Below are positions 25,836-33,123 of a DNA stretch of 42,842 nt, piece after piece. The notes beneath the pieces were generated by a model that did not search any database, was not told the DNA's origin, and saw only the letters and a program-made list of their open reading frames with translations. Source of the stretch: an uncultured Mycoplasmatota bacterium (GTDB taxonomy: Bacteria; Bacillota_I; Bacilli_A; RF39; UBA660); assembly GCA_900553835.1 (NCBI GenBank), contig USFF01000009.1:1-42842 (forward strand), written 5' to 3'. Made by a program: the position numbers and the translations under genes. Position 1 is the stretch's first letter. Each line of letters begins with the position of its first letter.

Positions 25836-27896
25836 ACCTTTAAAACTCTTAGCAAACTCTTTTATTCCATCTCTAAAACCGAAAGCAATTGTAACTAAAC
25901 TCTTATCAACCTTAACAACTACTCCATCTCCAAATTTATTATGATTAACTCTGTCTCCAACCTTTAGTTCATCATTATGTCCCTCTTCGTACATATCTTT
26001 AGAATTTAATTTAGGTATAGTTAAACTATCACTATCTAGTAACTCACTATCTATCTCATTAATAAATCTACTAGGAATATTCATGCTAGTTTGTCCAAAT
26101 ATAGTTCTTCTCCTAGCATTAACTAACCATAACTTTTTCTTAGCTCTTGTTATTCCAACATAACAAAGTCTTCTTTCCTCTTCAAGTTCACTTTCATTTT
26201 CCATACTTCTCATATGAGGAAAAATACTTTCTTCCATTCCTATCAAAAATACATTATTAAATTCAAGACCTTTAGCACTATGAAGGGTCATCAAGTTAAC
26301 TCCATCATTATTTTCATTATACTCATTCTTATCACTAACTAAACTAATATTTTCAAGAAATTCACCTAAATCATAAACTCCTCTTTCCTCAAAAGCTATG
26401 GCAACACTCTTAAATTCCTCTAAATTTTCAAGTCTAATTTCGCTTTCAAGAGAAGTATCCAAAATAAGTTCATTCTTAATTCCTGATTTAGTTATAATTA
26501 AATCTATAAGTTCGCTTAAAGAAACATTCTTACTATCACTAATCAAATCTAAAATTAAATTCTTGAACTCAAGTTCTTTTCCAGAAGAAATAATATTAAA
26601 CATACTTTCATCATACATCCTAGCTTCTTCCCTTAATCTCTCTATAGTTTTAATACCAATCTTCCTTTTAGGAACATTAATAACTCTCTCTAAACTAACA
26701 TCATCATTAGAGTTATATATAAGTTTTAAATAACTAATTAAATCTTTAATTTCTTTTCTATTATAGAAAAAATACGAACCAACAACTTTATAAGGAATAT
26801 TAGCTTCCAAAAATTTCTCTTCTATATTTCTACTCTGTGCATTTGTTCTATAAAGAACAGCAATTTCACTAGGTCTTTCTCCGTTCATTAATAACTTCTT
26901 AGTTTCATTAACCACATACCTTGCTTCTTCTCCTTCACTATCACATCTAACATATTTTATCTTATCTCCATCACCAAAACTACTCCAAAGGTTTTTTTCT
27001 TTTCTCTCTTTATTATTTCTAATAACTTCATTAGCGGCCTTTAAAATATTATTTGTACTTCTATAATTCTCATCAAGAACTATTACTTTAACATTCATAT
27101 TATCTCTTTCAAAATTAGTAATATTTTTGTAATTAGCAAATCTAAAACTATAAATACTTTGATCAGTATCTCCAACTACAAACAAATTATTATACTTACT
27201 AGATAACATCTTACACATATCATATTGAACCATATTAGTATCTTGATACTCATCAACTAAAATATATTTAAAATGCTCTTGATACTTAAGAAGAACATCA
27301 CTATCTTTCTTAAAAATTTGTAAAGGCATTATTAAAAGATCATCAAAATCCACACTATTGCCTCTTTTTAAAGTAGAATTATAATTTCTATAAACTTTTA
27401 CAAAAGCTTGATCAAGAGGAGTTTTAGCAAACTTATCATATTCTTCCGGTGACATGCCCTCATTCTTACAAGAACTGATCTTATTAATCATATATTTAAC
27501 AGGATAATTTTCCGGATCTAAATTTAGTTCCTTTAAAATCTTTTTAACAACACTATTTTGATCATCTCTATCTAAAATAGTAATATTTTTATCATATCCC
27601 AAAACATCTGCATTCTCTCTTAAAATTTTAACTCCTAGAGAATGAAATGTACCTATAAATATTTTTTCAGCATCTTCACCTATTAAATTATACACTCTTT
27701 CTCTCATCTCTTTAGCTGCCTTATTTGTAAAAGTAATTGCAAGAATATTAAATGGACTAACTCCATTATTAATTAAATTAGCAATTCTCTCAGTTAAAAC
27801 TTTAGTCTTACCACTTCCAGCGCCCGCAACTACTAAAGCTGGCCCATCCATATGCATAACAGCTTCTCTTTGCTTATCATTTAATTCATTAAACAT
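25821..27896 (-). CDS. pcrA: ATP-dependent DNA helicase PcrA (UvrD/Rep family)
   Basis: 691 aa. Walker A AGAGSGKT at residues 24-31, motif Ia FTNKAAKEMR, motif II VDEYQDTN, motif III VGDTDQSIYSFR, motif IV ENYRST, motif V MTLHSAKGLEF, motif VI VGITRAKKKLW. The C-terminal tail (VGDRVNHNKFGDGVVV and onward) is the PcrA-type Tudor-like domain that contacts RNA polymerase. It works in repair and plasmid replication and removes RecA. In Bacillus pcrA lies next to ligA; here they are about 2.7 kb apart with the small operons between. Confidence 0.96.
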   Translation of the reverse strand: MFNELNDKQREAVMHMDGPALVVAGAGSGKTKVLTERIANLINNGVSPFNILAITFTNKAAKEMRERVYNLIGEDAEKIFIGTFHSLGVKILRENADVLGYDKNITILDRDDQNSVVKKILKELNLDPENYPVKYMINKISSCKNEGMSPEEYDKFAKTPLDQAFVKVYRNYNSTLKRGNSVDFDDLLIMPLQIFKKDSDVLLKYQEHFKYILVDEYQDTNMVQYDMCKMLSSKYNNLFVVGDTDQSIYSFRFANYKNITNFERDNMNVKVIVLDENYRSTNNILKAANEVIRNNKERKEKNLWSSFGDGDKIKYVRCDSEGEEARYVVNETKKLLMNGERPSEIAVLYRTNAQSRNIEEKFLEANIPYKVVGSYFFYNRKEIKDLISYLKLIYNSNDDVSLERVINVPKRKIGIKTIERLREEARMYDESMFNIISSGKELEFKNLILDLISDSKNVSLSELIDLIITKSGIKNELILDTSLESEIRLENLEEFKSVAIAFEERGVYDLGEFLENISLVSDKNEYNENNDGVNLMTLHSAKGLEFNNVFLIGMEESIFPHMRSMENESELEEERRLCYVGITRAKKKLWLVNARRRTIFGQTSMNIPSRFINEIDSELLDSDSLTIPKLNSKDMYEEGHNDELKVGDRVNHNKFGDGVVVKVDKSLVTIAFGFRDGIKEFAKSFKGIKKI

Positions 27897-27927
27897 CTCT
27901 AATCACCACATAACTATATTAGCACAT

Positions 27928-27970
27928 AAAAAAATAAATTAAAACTCTTGACATTTTTAATTTATTTTTT
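27928..27970 (-). terminator. Terminator of yabP-yabQ-divIC operon
   Basis: Long AT arms (AAAATAAATTAAAA / TTTTTAATTTATTTT) around CTCTTGACA, just after the divIC stop. All-AT stem, so strength is uncertain. Confidence 0.6.
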
Positions 27971-27971
27971 T

Positions 27972-28253
27972 TCATTCCATTTTAATAATAATTTCCCCAT
28001 CTTTACTATAAAGAAACTTCTCTCTAGCATATCTAGTAACATACTCTTCATCCTGCAACTTACTAATTTCACTTTTTAAAATTTCTTCCTCTTCTAAAAT
28101 TTCTTTATACTTAACTTCAAGATTTTTCTTCTCATTAATATTAGAATATATAACAGACCAATAACTAAACATTCTACTTACAAACATAATAAGTAAAGGC
28201 AAAAAAATACCCATCAGTAATATTAATCTTCTCTTATCTTTCTTAGTAACCAT
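27972..28253 (-). CDS. divIC: Septum formation initiator DivIC
   Basis: 93 aa from the ATG at 28253, with GGGAG upstream; an in-frame TTG 15 nt earlier is less likely. Short basic tail, one TM helix (about 10-28), then a coiled coil (NLEVKYKEILEEEEILKSEI) and the YVTRYAREKFLYSKDGEII motif typical of FtsB/DivIC. It forms the FtsL-DivIC-DivIB divisome complex with its coiled coil outside the membrane. It lies after yabP-yabQ exactly as in Bacillus, but tilS no longer follows it. Confidence 0.88.
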   Translation of the reverse strand: MVTKKDKRRLILLMGIFLPLLIMFVSRMFSYWSVIYSNINEKKNLEVKYKEILEEEEILKSEISKLQDEEYVTRYAREKFLYSKDGEIIIKME

Positions 28254-28284
28254 ATCTAATTCTCCCAATAAAATTATACAATAA

Positions 28285-28605
28285 TTATTTATTTTTTTCT
28301 ATAGGTTTTTTATAACTTTGCTTTAACTTTACAATATTTCTCAAATTCTTAAACTTATTAATAAACAAAAAATAACCAAGAAGTAAAGTTAAAATAAAAT
28401 AAATGTGAATAACTCCATTATTAATAACTTTTATTAAAAGAAAATAAACTAAAGAAAGATTAATACTAAATAAAATGTTAATAAATATTTTATAAATAAA
28501 TCTTGTCTTATAAAGAAAATTATAACAAAGATTAACTAAGTAACTAATTATAATTCCATAAGCAAATGAAAAAATAAAACTCAATATCTGAAGACTAATA
28601 TCCAT
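28285..28605 (-). CDS. yabQ: Spore cortex protein YabQ-like
   Basis: 106 aa, hydrophobic, about four TM segments, with the YabQ-like start ISLQILSFIFSFAYGIIISY and a basic C-terminus. YabQ is a forespore outer-membrane protein needed for cortex formation in B. subtilis, where it is longer. The ATG overlaps the yabP stop by 1 nt. Identity rests on topology and the yabP-yabQ-divIC order more than on sequence. Confidence 0.75.
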   Translation of the reverse strand: MDISLQILSFIFSFAYGIIISYLVNLCYNFLYKTRFIYKIFINILFSINLSLVYFLLIKVINNGVIHIYFILTLLLGYFLFINKFKNLRNIVKLKQSYKKPIEKNK

Positions 28606-28895
28606 TATTTAAAAAGTTTAGAAAGAATACTTTCTCCAGATGCTTTTTTACCTGTCCCTTCAATATAATTTAAACCATTAACCTTCCCTTTAATACTTAA
28701 AATTCCTTCCCAAGTATCAAGCTTAATAAGTTCTAGTCCTTCCCCTTTTATTAAAACAAACCCCATAACACTTTCTAAAAAAAATTCTCTCTTATCAAAA
28801 CTTTCTAGTTTCTTAACACCAGTGATAGTAATATTTTTTCTTTCACTAATTTGTACTGCATGATTAAGTTCTATTCCATCTTTCATCTTATCCAT
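28605..28895 (-). CDS. yabP: Sporulation protein YabP
   Basis: 96 aa. YabP/YqfC-type beta-rich protein with the family start HAVQISERKNITITGVKKLE and later FDKREFFLESVMGFVLIKGE. In spore-formers it is made in the mother cell under SigE and works with YabQ. First gene of yabP-yabQ-divIC. A GGGTGAT ribosome site precedes the ATG, and the 50-nt gap to the spoVG stop holds the spoVG terminator. Confidence 0.85.
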   Translation of the reverse strand: MDKMKDGIELNHAVQISERKNITITGVKKLESFDKREFFLESVMGFVLIKGEGLELIKLDTWEGILSIKGKVNGLNYIEGTGKKASGESILSKLFK

Positions 28896-28923
28896 TTATA
28901 TATCACCCATAAAAATATATGAA

Positions 28924-28953
28924 TAAAAAAAAAGAATAGAACTTACTATTCTT
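28924..28953 (-). terminator. Terminator of spoVG
   Basis: AAGAATAG / CTATTCTT arms around AACTTA, then a 9-nt U-run on the minus strand. The left part overlaps the spoVG stop. Confidence 0.8.
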
Positions 28954-29212
28954 CATTTAAAGCTTTTTCATAAGCATCAAGTACTGCCTTTTCAAACATA
29001 GTTCTAACTTCTTGACTAATTGGATGAGCAATATCTCTATATCCACCAGTACTAGTTTTTCTACTTGGCATTGCTATAAATAAGCCTTTAGTCCCTTCTA
29101 TAATTCTTATGTCATGAACAGCAAATTCATCATCAATAAGTACAGATGCAATTGCCTTCATACGAGAGTCTTCTTTTTCAGCTCTACGAATACTTACGCT
29201 AGTTATCTTCAT
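28946..29212 (-). CDS. spoVG: SpoVG regulator
   Basis: 88 aa, family length. Begins MKITSVSIRRAEKEDSRMKA, then VLIDDEFAVHDIRIIEG and FIAMPSRKTSTGGYRDIAHP, the strongly conserved SpoVG core. SpoVG binds nucleic acids and modulates septation, sporulation and virulence genes; it also occurs in non-sporulating Firmicutes. Strong AAGGAGG site 7 nt before ATG and a near-consensus promoter; it ends in its own terminator, so it is monocistronic. Confidence 0.95.
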   Translation of the reverse strand: MKITSVSIRRAEKEDSRMKAIASVLIDDEFAVHDIRIIEGTKGLFIAMPSRKTSTGGYRDIAHPISQEVRTMFEKAVLDAYEKALNEE

Positions 29213-29243
29213 CTATATTCCTCCTTGTAACTAATCTAACTTA

Positions 29244-29272
29244 ATTATAAAATGAAAATTAAATGTAGTCAA
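29244..29272 (-). promoter_or_regulatory. SigmaA-type promoter of spoVG
   Basis: Minus strand TTGACT, 17-nt spacer, TATAAT, about 32 nt upstream of the spoVG ATG. SpoVG in B. subtilis is under SigH; this version looks like a housekeeping promoter. Confidence 0.75.
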
Positions 29273-29299
29273 GAAAAACTAAAAATACTTTACATACAT

Positions 29300-29512
29300 T
29301 TAAATTTCCTTAAACACCACATCCTTAGTAAGAACATCACTATAAGTAAAACTCTTAATAATTCCATTAGTTCTGACAGTAAACAAAGATGGATACGTAT
29401 TTAAAATTTCTCCTTCAAACTTTTCACTCTTATTTCTCCCAATATTCACTTTAAATAGAAGACTTTTCCCTTTTAAACTAGATACAAGTGCTTTAGCTTT
29501 TTGATTATTCAC
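29300..29512 (-). CDS. veg: Veg protein
   Basis: 70 aa. Veg family (DUF1021): ALVSSLKGKSLLFKVNIGRN, then a conserved G-x-I-x-x-TYPSLFTV segment and KSFTYSDVLTKDV. In B. subtilis Veg promotes biofilm gene expression through SinR and is very highly expressed. The ATG overlaps the yabG stop by 1 nt, and the yabG-veg order matches Bacillus. No separate strong veg promoter is apparent here, unlike in B. subtilis. Confidence 0.88.
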   Translation of the reverse strand: MNNQKAKALVSSLKGKSLLFKVNIGRNKSEKFEGEILNTYPSLFTVRTNGIIKSFTYSDVLTKDVVFKEI

Positions 29513-30288
29513 TACACTTCACTCCTAGGATAACCCTTATACATAGTCCCTTTACTCATAAGACCACCTATTCCATCCTTGCCATACTTAGTTTTAGAAA
29601 GCAAATCTATTAAATCAACATTCTCATTTCTATCAAGCAAACTTAACTTACTAGCTATAATAGCAGGATCAAGTGCGTGAATATTAATTCTCTTAGGACT
29701 GCTAGCAAATGTTGCTCCGCTTTTAATAAGTTCTTCATAATTACTTTGACAAGCACCAGCTATTATAATAAGTTTATCACTACTTTTCTCATACTTTCTA
29801 GCTTCTCTAACTGCTTTACAAAAATTTTCACTATTCTTATATAGTTTATTAGACTTATCTCTTTTCTTAAAATACGCATCATGACCGGTTAAAATAAGAA
29901 TATCTGGATTATATTCTTTTAAATATGTAGTAACTTCCTTATACATATCACTTTCCTTAACACTTTTTCCATAAGCAAGTACTTTATTTTTCTTATAAAA
30001 TTCCATGCATCTACTTAAATAAGACTTATCAGCATCAATATGAAGTACTTTACCTGGCAAATAAAAAAACTCATTTCTATCTAAATTAGTAGTAAAATCT
30101 ATTGTAGGAAAAAAATCATCTTCTTTTTTATTTCTATCACACAAAACCAAATCACTTATAGGCGCATCAGCCATAAGTCTTACATCAACACCCTTAAGTA
30201 AAATATTAGTGCCCTCTAGTTCTATTACTTCAAACACAATATCATTATTATAACTCTTTCTAGTGACATAATCTCCTATATTTATCAT
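29512..30288 (-). CDS. yabG: Sporulation-specific protease YabG
   Basis: 258 aa from the ATG at 30288, which fits the family start (MxxxGDxVxRKSYxxDxxF); it has a run of seven G 5 nt upstream. Conserved blocks: LHIDADKSYLSRCMEFYKK near residue 85, DILILTGHDAY near 127, IIAGACQSNYEELIKSGATF near 180. YabG (peptidase U57) trims spore coat proteins in spore-formers. It lies upstream of veg as in Bacillus, but rsmA is separated from it by the 2-kb island. Confidence 0.9.
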   Translation of the reverse strand: MINIGDYVTRKSYNNDIVFEVIELEGTNILLKGVDVRLMADAPISDLVLCDRNKKEDDFFPTIDFTTNLDRNEFFYLPGKVLHIDADKSYLSRCMEFYKKNKVLAYGKSVKESDMYKEVTTYLKEYNPDILILTGHDAYFKKRDKSNKLYKNSENFCKAVREARKYEKSSDKLIIIAGACQSNYEELIKSGATFASSPKRINIHALDPAIIASKLSLLDRNENVDLIDLLSKTKYGKDGIGGLMSKGTMYKGYPRSEV

Positions 30289-30414
30289 ATATCCCCCCCG
30301 CTTAAACATATGAAATATTAAGAAAAATAATACCAAAAATTCAAAACAGGCCTTGTAGGTTACCGGACATATAAATCATTTTAATTATATAATATTATAT
30401 GAGGTGATCTGAAT

Positions 30415-30684
30415 ATGACGAGTTTTAAAAGAGATTTTAATTTCGATAAAAATGTTAACGAAATAATTTCAAAGAATATTAGAAAATACAGAAAGCAGGC
30501 TAAAGTAACACAAGAACAATTAGCGCTTGATGTTGATAAATCGTATGATTTTATCAGAAGACTAGAATTTAAAAAAGGTGAAATTGGATGTTCTTTAGAC
30601 ACAATCTATAGAATATCAGTTGTACTAGGTGTACCACTTAATAAATTCTTTATTGAAGATGAAAAAGTAAAAACAAAGTCTTAA
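30415..30684 (+). CDS. XRE-family helix-turn-helix regulator
   Basis: 89 aa. HTH_3 domain: IRKYRKQAKVTQEQLALDVD, then SYDFIRRLEFKKGEIGCSLD and IYRISVVLGVPLNKFF. GAGGTGAT before ATG; TATAAT 24 nt upstream with a weak CGGACA -35. It converges on the surface-protein gene and shares a bidirectional terminator with it. The 114 nt upstream contain a GC-richer stretch (GGCCTTGTAGGTTACCGG) of unknown meaning. Target genes unknown. Confidence 0.85.
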   Translation: MTSFKRDFNFDKNVNEIISKNIRKYRKQAKVTQEQLALDVDKSYDFIRRLEFKKGEIGCSLDTIYRISVVLGVPLNKFFIEDEKVKTKS

Positions 30685-30699
30685 ATTGACTTTGTTTTA
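30669..30699. terminator. Bidirectional terminator between XRE gene and surface gene
   Basis: Perfect AAAACAAAGTC / GACTTTGTTTT arms around TTAAATT, overlapping both stop codons. Confidence 0.85.
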
Positions 30700-32007
30700 A
30701 TTTACAATAATATAAGGATTATCTATAGTTCCACTTCCATCAACAATTACATCACTTGATAAGGCCATCACAGGGTAAGAACGCTTCTGACTCGCCACGT
30801 AGCCTTCGACGTTGCCAACATACCCACCAATACGCACGTAGAAAGCAGCACCAGGGGCAGAAGCACAAGGGCTAATAAGCCATATACCGTTCCCCTGTAA
30901 TAGCCAGTTATTGTCATGACATGCTGCTGTTTCATCATAATTATATAGTTGTTTTGTTCTTGCACAGTCATTTGCAAGTACAGCATATCCATAATCACTT
31001 GGATACATTAATCCTACACTCCCTATAAATGAAACTGCATTACCATAACTATCTGCTGCAGTTTTACCTGGTGTACTTCCTCTTTCTTTTTCGTACCATC
31101 CTGCTGAAGTTAGAGTTTTATACGAACTCTCAGTTCCAAGATACATCTTAAAGTTAACTGTGTTTTTATAATTTGTTGTTGAATATGTATTTTTCCATGT
31201 TGCATATAGTGTTGTATTTGGCCAGTGGTTAGTCCTTTTTGTGTCATATGCTTTATCTTCATATTCTACTTTTCTAACTCTTATTACTTCCTCTCCATTT
31301 TCTCCATCATTAAATACTCCAATTATTCTCCATAATTCTTTTTCATTTGTACTTTTATTAGTCATATATATATAATTACTTGGATCACTCCCTTCATATC
31401 TATATCCATTTTCATTATATACTCCATTTGTATTATTACTTGAATATGATTTAATTAATGTTGATAATACTGTACCATTCTTCTTAAATTCAATTGAACA
31501 TGATTTATTTTCTTTTACGTTGTTTATTGTGTAAGTATTTCCTGAAAGTGTTCCACCACATGTATTTGTTGAAAGTTTTGCTTTGTATCCATCACTAGGT
31601 GTAACTGTAAAACTTACACTTCCATTATACCCAGTTGTTTGACTTTCAGGTGAAACAGTTCCTGTTGAACCTGCATTTAATGTAACCATATATCCTTCTT
31701 TAAAATCTATTGTACAATAATCAGGTAATTTAATATTAGATAAACTAACACTATTATCTTCATAATTAAATTTTGCTATTGTTCCATTCTTACATGTTAT
31801 TTTATTTACTATTTTATTACTTAATAGCCATTCATATGTTTTATCTGTTTTTTCTCCTTCATATGTATATGCTTGTATATTACTTGGTTTTGTTATATTC
31901 TTTTCCACTACTTTATTCTCTTTTAATTCTTCTTTATTATTTATTAAATTTAATGTTAATAAGAATGTACTTATTAACATTAAAATAATTATAACAAATC
32001 TCTTCAT
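30697..32007 (-). CDS. Surface protein with InlB-type repeat and C-type-lectin-like variable C-terminus (putative DGR target)
   Basis: 436 aa. N-terminal signal anchor (about 3-22). A domain near 110-175 (YMVTLNAGSTGTVSPES; GYKAKLSTNTCGGTLSG) is a divergent InlB-like bacterial repeat. The C-terminal half begins near ELWRIIGVFNDG and ends WLISP, a variable stretch (residues 381-412), then YPVMALSSDV and GTIDNPYIIVN, the layout of FGE/C-type-lectin-like proteins that often end VRPVxSLKSDV...NPY. The variable stretch is strongly GC-rich and depleted in coding-strand A. The gene has a perfect-consensus promoter under an inverted-repeat operator and diverges from an XRE gene. It sits in a small island between rsmA and yabG. 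Alternative: a fixed adhesin with an imported 3' end. Confidence 0.7.
   Translation of the reverse strand: MKRFVIIILMLISTFLLTLNLINNKEELKENKVVEKNITKPSNIQAYTYEGEKTDKTYEWLLSNKIVNKITCKNGTIAKFNYEDNSVSLSNIKLPDYCTIDFKEGYMVTLNAGSTGTVSPESQTTGYNGSVSFTVTPSDGYKAKLSTNTCGGTLSGNTYTINNVKENKSCSIEFKKNGTVLSTLIKSYSSNNTNGVYNENGYRYEGSDPSNYIYMTNKSTNEKELWRIIGVFNDGENGEEVIRVRKVEYEDKAYDTKRTNHWPNTTLYATWKNTYSTTNYKNTVNFKMYLGTESSYKTLTSAGWYEKERGSTPGKTAADSYGNAVSFIGSVGLMYPSDYGYAVLANDCARTKQLYNYDETAACHDNNWLLQGNGIWLISPCASAPGAAFYVRIGGYVGNVEGYVASQKRSYPVMALSSDVIVDGSGTIDNPYIIVN
30772..30867 (-). other. Candidate DGR variable region (VR) of the surface protein
   Basis: 32 codons (residues 381-412). 25 of 32 end in C or T, as expected if most were AAY in a template repeat. 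G+C over 30781-30900 is 64 of 120, against about a third or less in flanking DNA. In 30841-30870 the coding strand has no A in 30 bases. Adenine-specific mutagenic retrohoming produces this pattern. No template repeat or reverse transcriptase is in the window. Confidence 0.5.
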
Positions 32008-32036
32008 AAGGCACCTCTATTCTTAATACTAACATC

Positions 32037-32065
32037 ATTATAGACAAATATTGTCTATATGTCAA
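32037..32065 (-). promoter_or_regulatory. Consensus promoter of surface gene
   Basis: Minus strand TTGACA, exactly 17 nt, TATAAT: a perfect SigmaA promoter, 30 nt upstream of the ATG. The spacer is almost wholly occupied by the operator. Confidence 0.85.
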
Positions 32066-32082
32066 TAGTTAAATCTTGTCTA
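32041..32082. promoter_or_regulatory. Inverted-repeat operator with extra half-site
   Basis: TAGACAA-ATA-TTGTCTA (32041-32057) is a perfect 7-bp inverted repeat inside the surface-gene promoter. A further TTGTCTA half-site at 32076-32082 lies 30 nt before the XRE start. The arrangement is that of a Cro/CI-type repressor acting on both divergent genes. Confidence 0.7.
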
Positions 32083-32111
32083 TGTTATATTAAACCAGAG
32101 GTGAAATAATC

Positions 32112-32339
32112 ATGAATAGATTAAAAGATTTAAGAGAAGAAAACGATTTATTACAAAAAGATTTAGCTAAAAAGTTAGGTTTAACCCAAAGAAATTACAG
32201 CTACATTGAAACAGGTAAAACTATGCTAACAGAAGATATATTAAGGAAAATAGCAGATTACTATAACACTAGCATAGACTACTTACTATGCAGAACAGAT
32301 AAAAAAGAACCATATAAAAAAAGTATATTAGACAAATAA
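32112..32339 (+). CDS. XRE-family transcriptional repressor
   Basis: 75 aa. Classic HTH_3: RLKDLREENDLLQKDLAKKL, then TQRNYSYIETGKTM and ILRKIADYYNTSIDYLLCRT. AGAGGTGA site before ATG. It is divergent from the surface gene, with the TTGTCTA operator in the shared 104-nt gap, so it most likely represses that gene and itself. The basic tail (KKEPYKKSILDK) is unremarkable. Distinct from the 30415 XRE in sequence. Confidence 0.9.
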   Translation: MNRLKDLREENDLLQKDLAKKLGLTQRNYSYIETGKTMLTEDILRKIADYYNTSIDYLLCRTDKKEPYKKSILDK

Positions 32340-32353
32340 ATATACTTTTTTAA
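32316..32353. terminator. Bidirectional terminator between XRE gene and rsmA
   Basis: AAAAAAGTATA / TATACTTTTTT arms around a 13-nt loop containing the XRE stop codon. Confidence 0.75.
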
Positions 32354-33123
32354 ATATTATTGCTTATATAAACAAAATCTTCTATAGAAAGTTGTTCTGC
32401 ACGGTAAGTCAAATCCTTATTCAAATTAAATAAAATACTTTCAAGTTTATTTAAATCGTAAGACTTAAGATTATTTCTTAAGTTTTTTCTCTTTTGTTTA
32501 AAACTATCTTTAACTAATTTAAAAAACTTATCAATATCATTAACCTTTAAAAGTTCTTTTTTTCTCACAAATTTAACTACTATACTATCGACCTTTGGAA
32601 CTGGCACAAAACAGCTTCTATTTACCTTACAAACTTCACTTACATCAAAGTAATACTGCAAAAAAACACTTAAACTGTTATAACTTTTAAAGCCTGGTTT
32701 AGACATAAATCTTTCGCCGACTTCCTTTTGAACCATAACAATCATTTCACTAACTTCATTAATTTTCATAACTTTAGTTATTATAGGGGTTGTAATATAA
32801 TAAGGCAAATTTGCTATTAAATGCACATTTTCATAATTATATTTAGATAAAACACTATTTAAGTCTACATTAAGAAAATCACCATAAATAACTTCAAGAT
32901 TTTCTATTTTAGAAAGTTCATCCTTAAGTCTTGTATCAATTTCAAAAGCAACCACAGGCACGCCAAGTTTAACTAAATATTTACTAATAGCCCCTTCCCC
33001 AGGTCCGACTTCAATAATTAAAGACTTTTCATCAATATTAGCAGAAGAAACTATCTTTTTCTTAACATTTTCATCCACAAGAAAATTTTGACCTAAACTC
33101 TTTTTATAATCAAAATCTCTCAT
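32350..33123 (-). CDS. rsmA: 16S rRNA dimethyladenosine transferase RsmA/KsgA
   Basis: 257 aa. KSLGQNFLVDENV at the N-terminus, SAM motif EVGPGEGAISKYL near residue 38, catalytic NLPYYITTP near 105, then FMSKPGFKSYNSLSV and CFVPVPKVDS, all KsgA hallmarks. It dimethylates A1518/A1519 of 16S rRNA (E. coli numbering). It overlaps the sleB-like gene by 1 nt and is the end of that operon. In Bacillus yabG follows directly; here the two-regulator island intervenes. Confidence 0.95.
   Translation of the reverse strand: MRDFDYKKSLGQNFLVDENVKKKIVSSANIDEKSLIIEVGPGEGAISKYLVKLGVPVVAFEIDTRLKDELSKIENLEVIYGDFLNVDLNSVLSKYNYENVHLIANLPYYITTPIITKVMKINEVSEMIVMVQKEVGERFMSKPGFKSYNSLSVFLQYYFDVSEVCKVNRSCFVPVPKVDSIVVKFVRKKELLKVNDIDKFFKLVKDSFKQKRKNLRNNLKSYDLNKLESILFNLNKDLTYRAEQLSIEDFVYISNNI

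Noticed and set aside
30768..30998. 76-codon frame inside the 3' end of the surface gene, second frame
   Set aside because: A shadow produced by the GC-rich variable stretch; no start signals, and the annotated frame has the family motifs.
30301..32353. Toxin-antitoxin or prophage remnant around the two XRE genes
   Set aside because: No toxin-like partner, integrase or phage structural gene is present; the only other gene is a surface protein.
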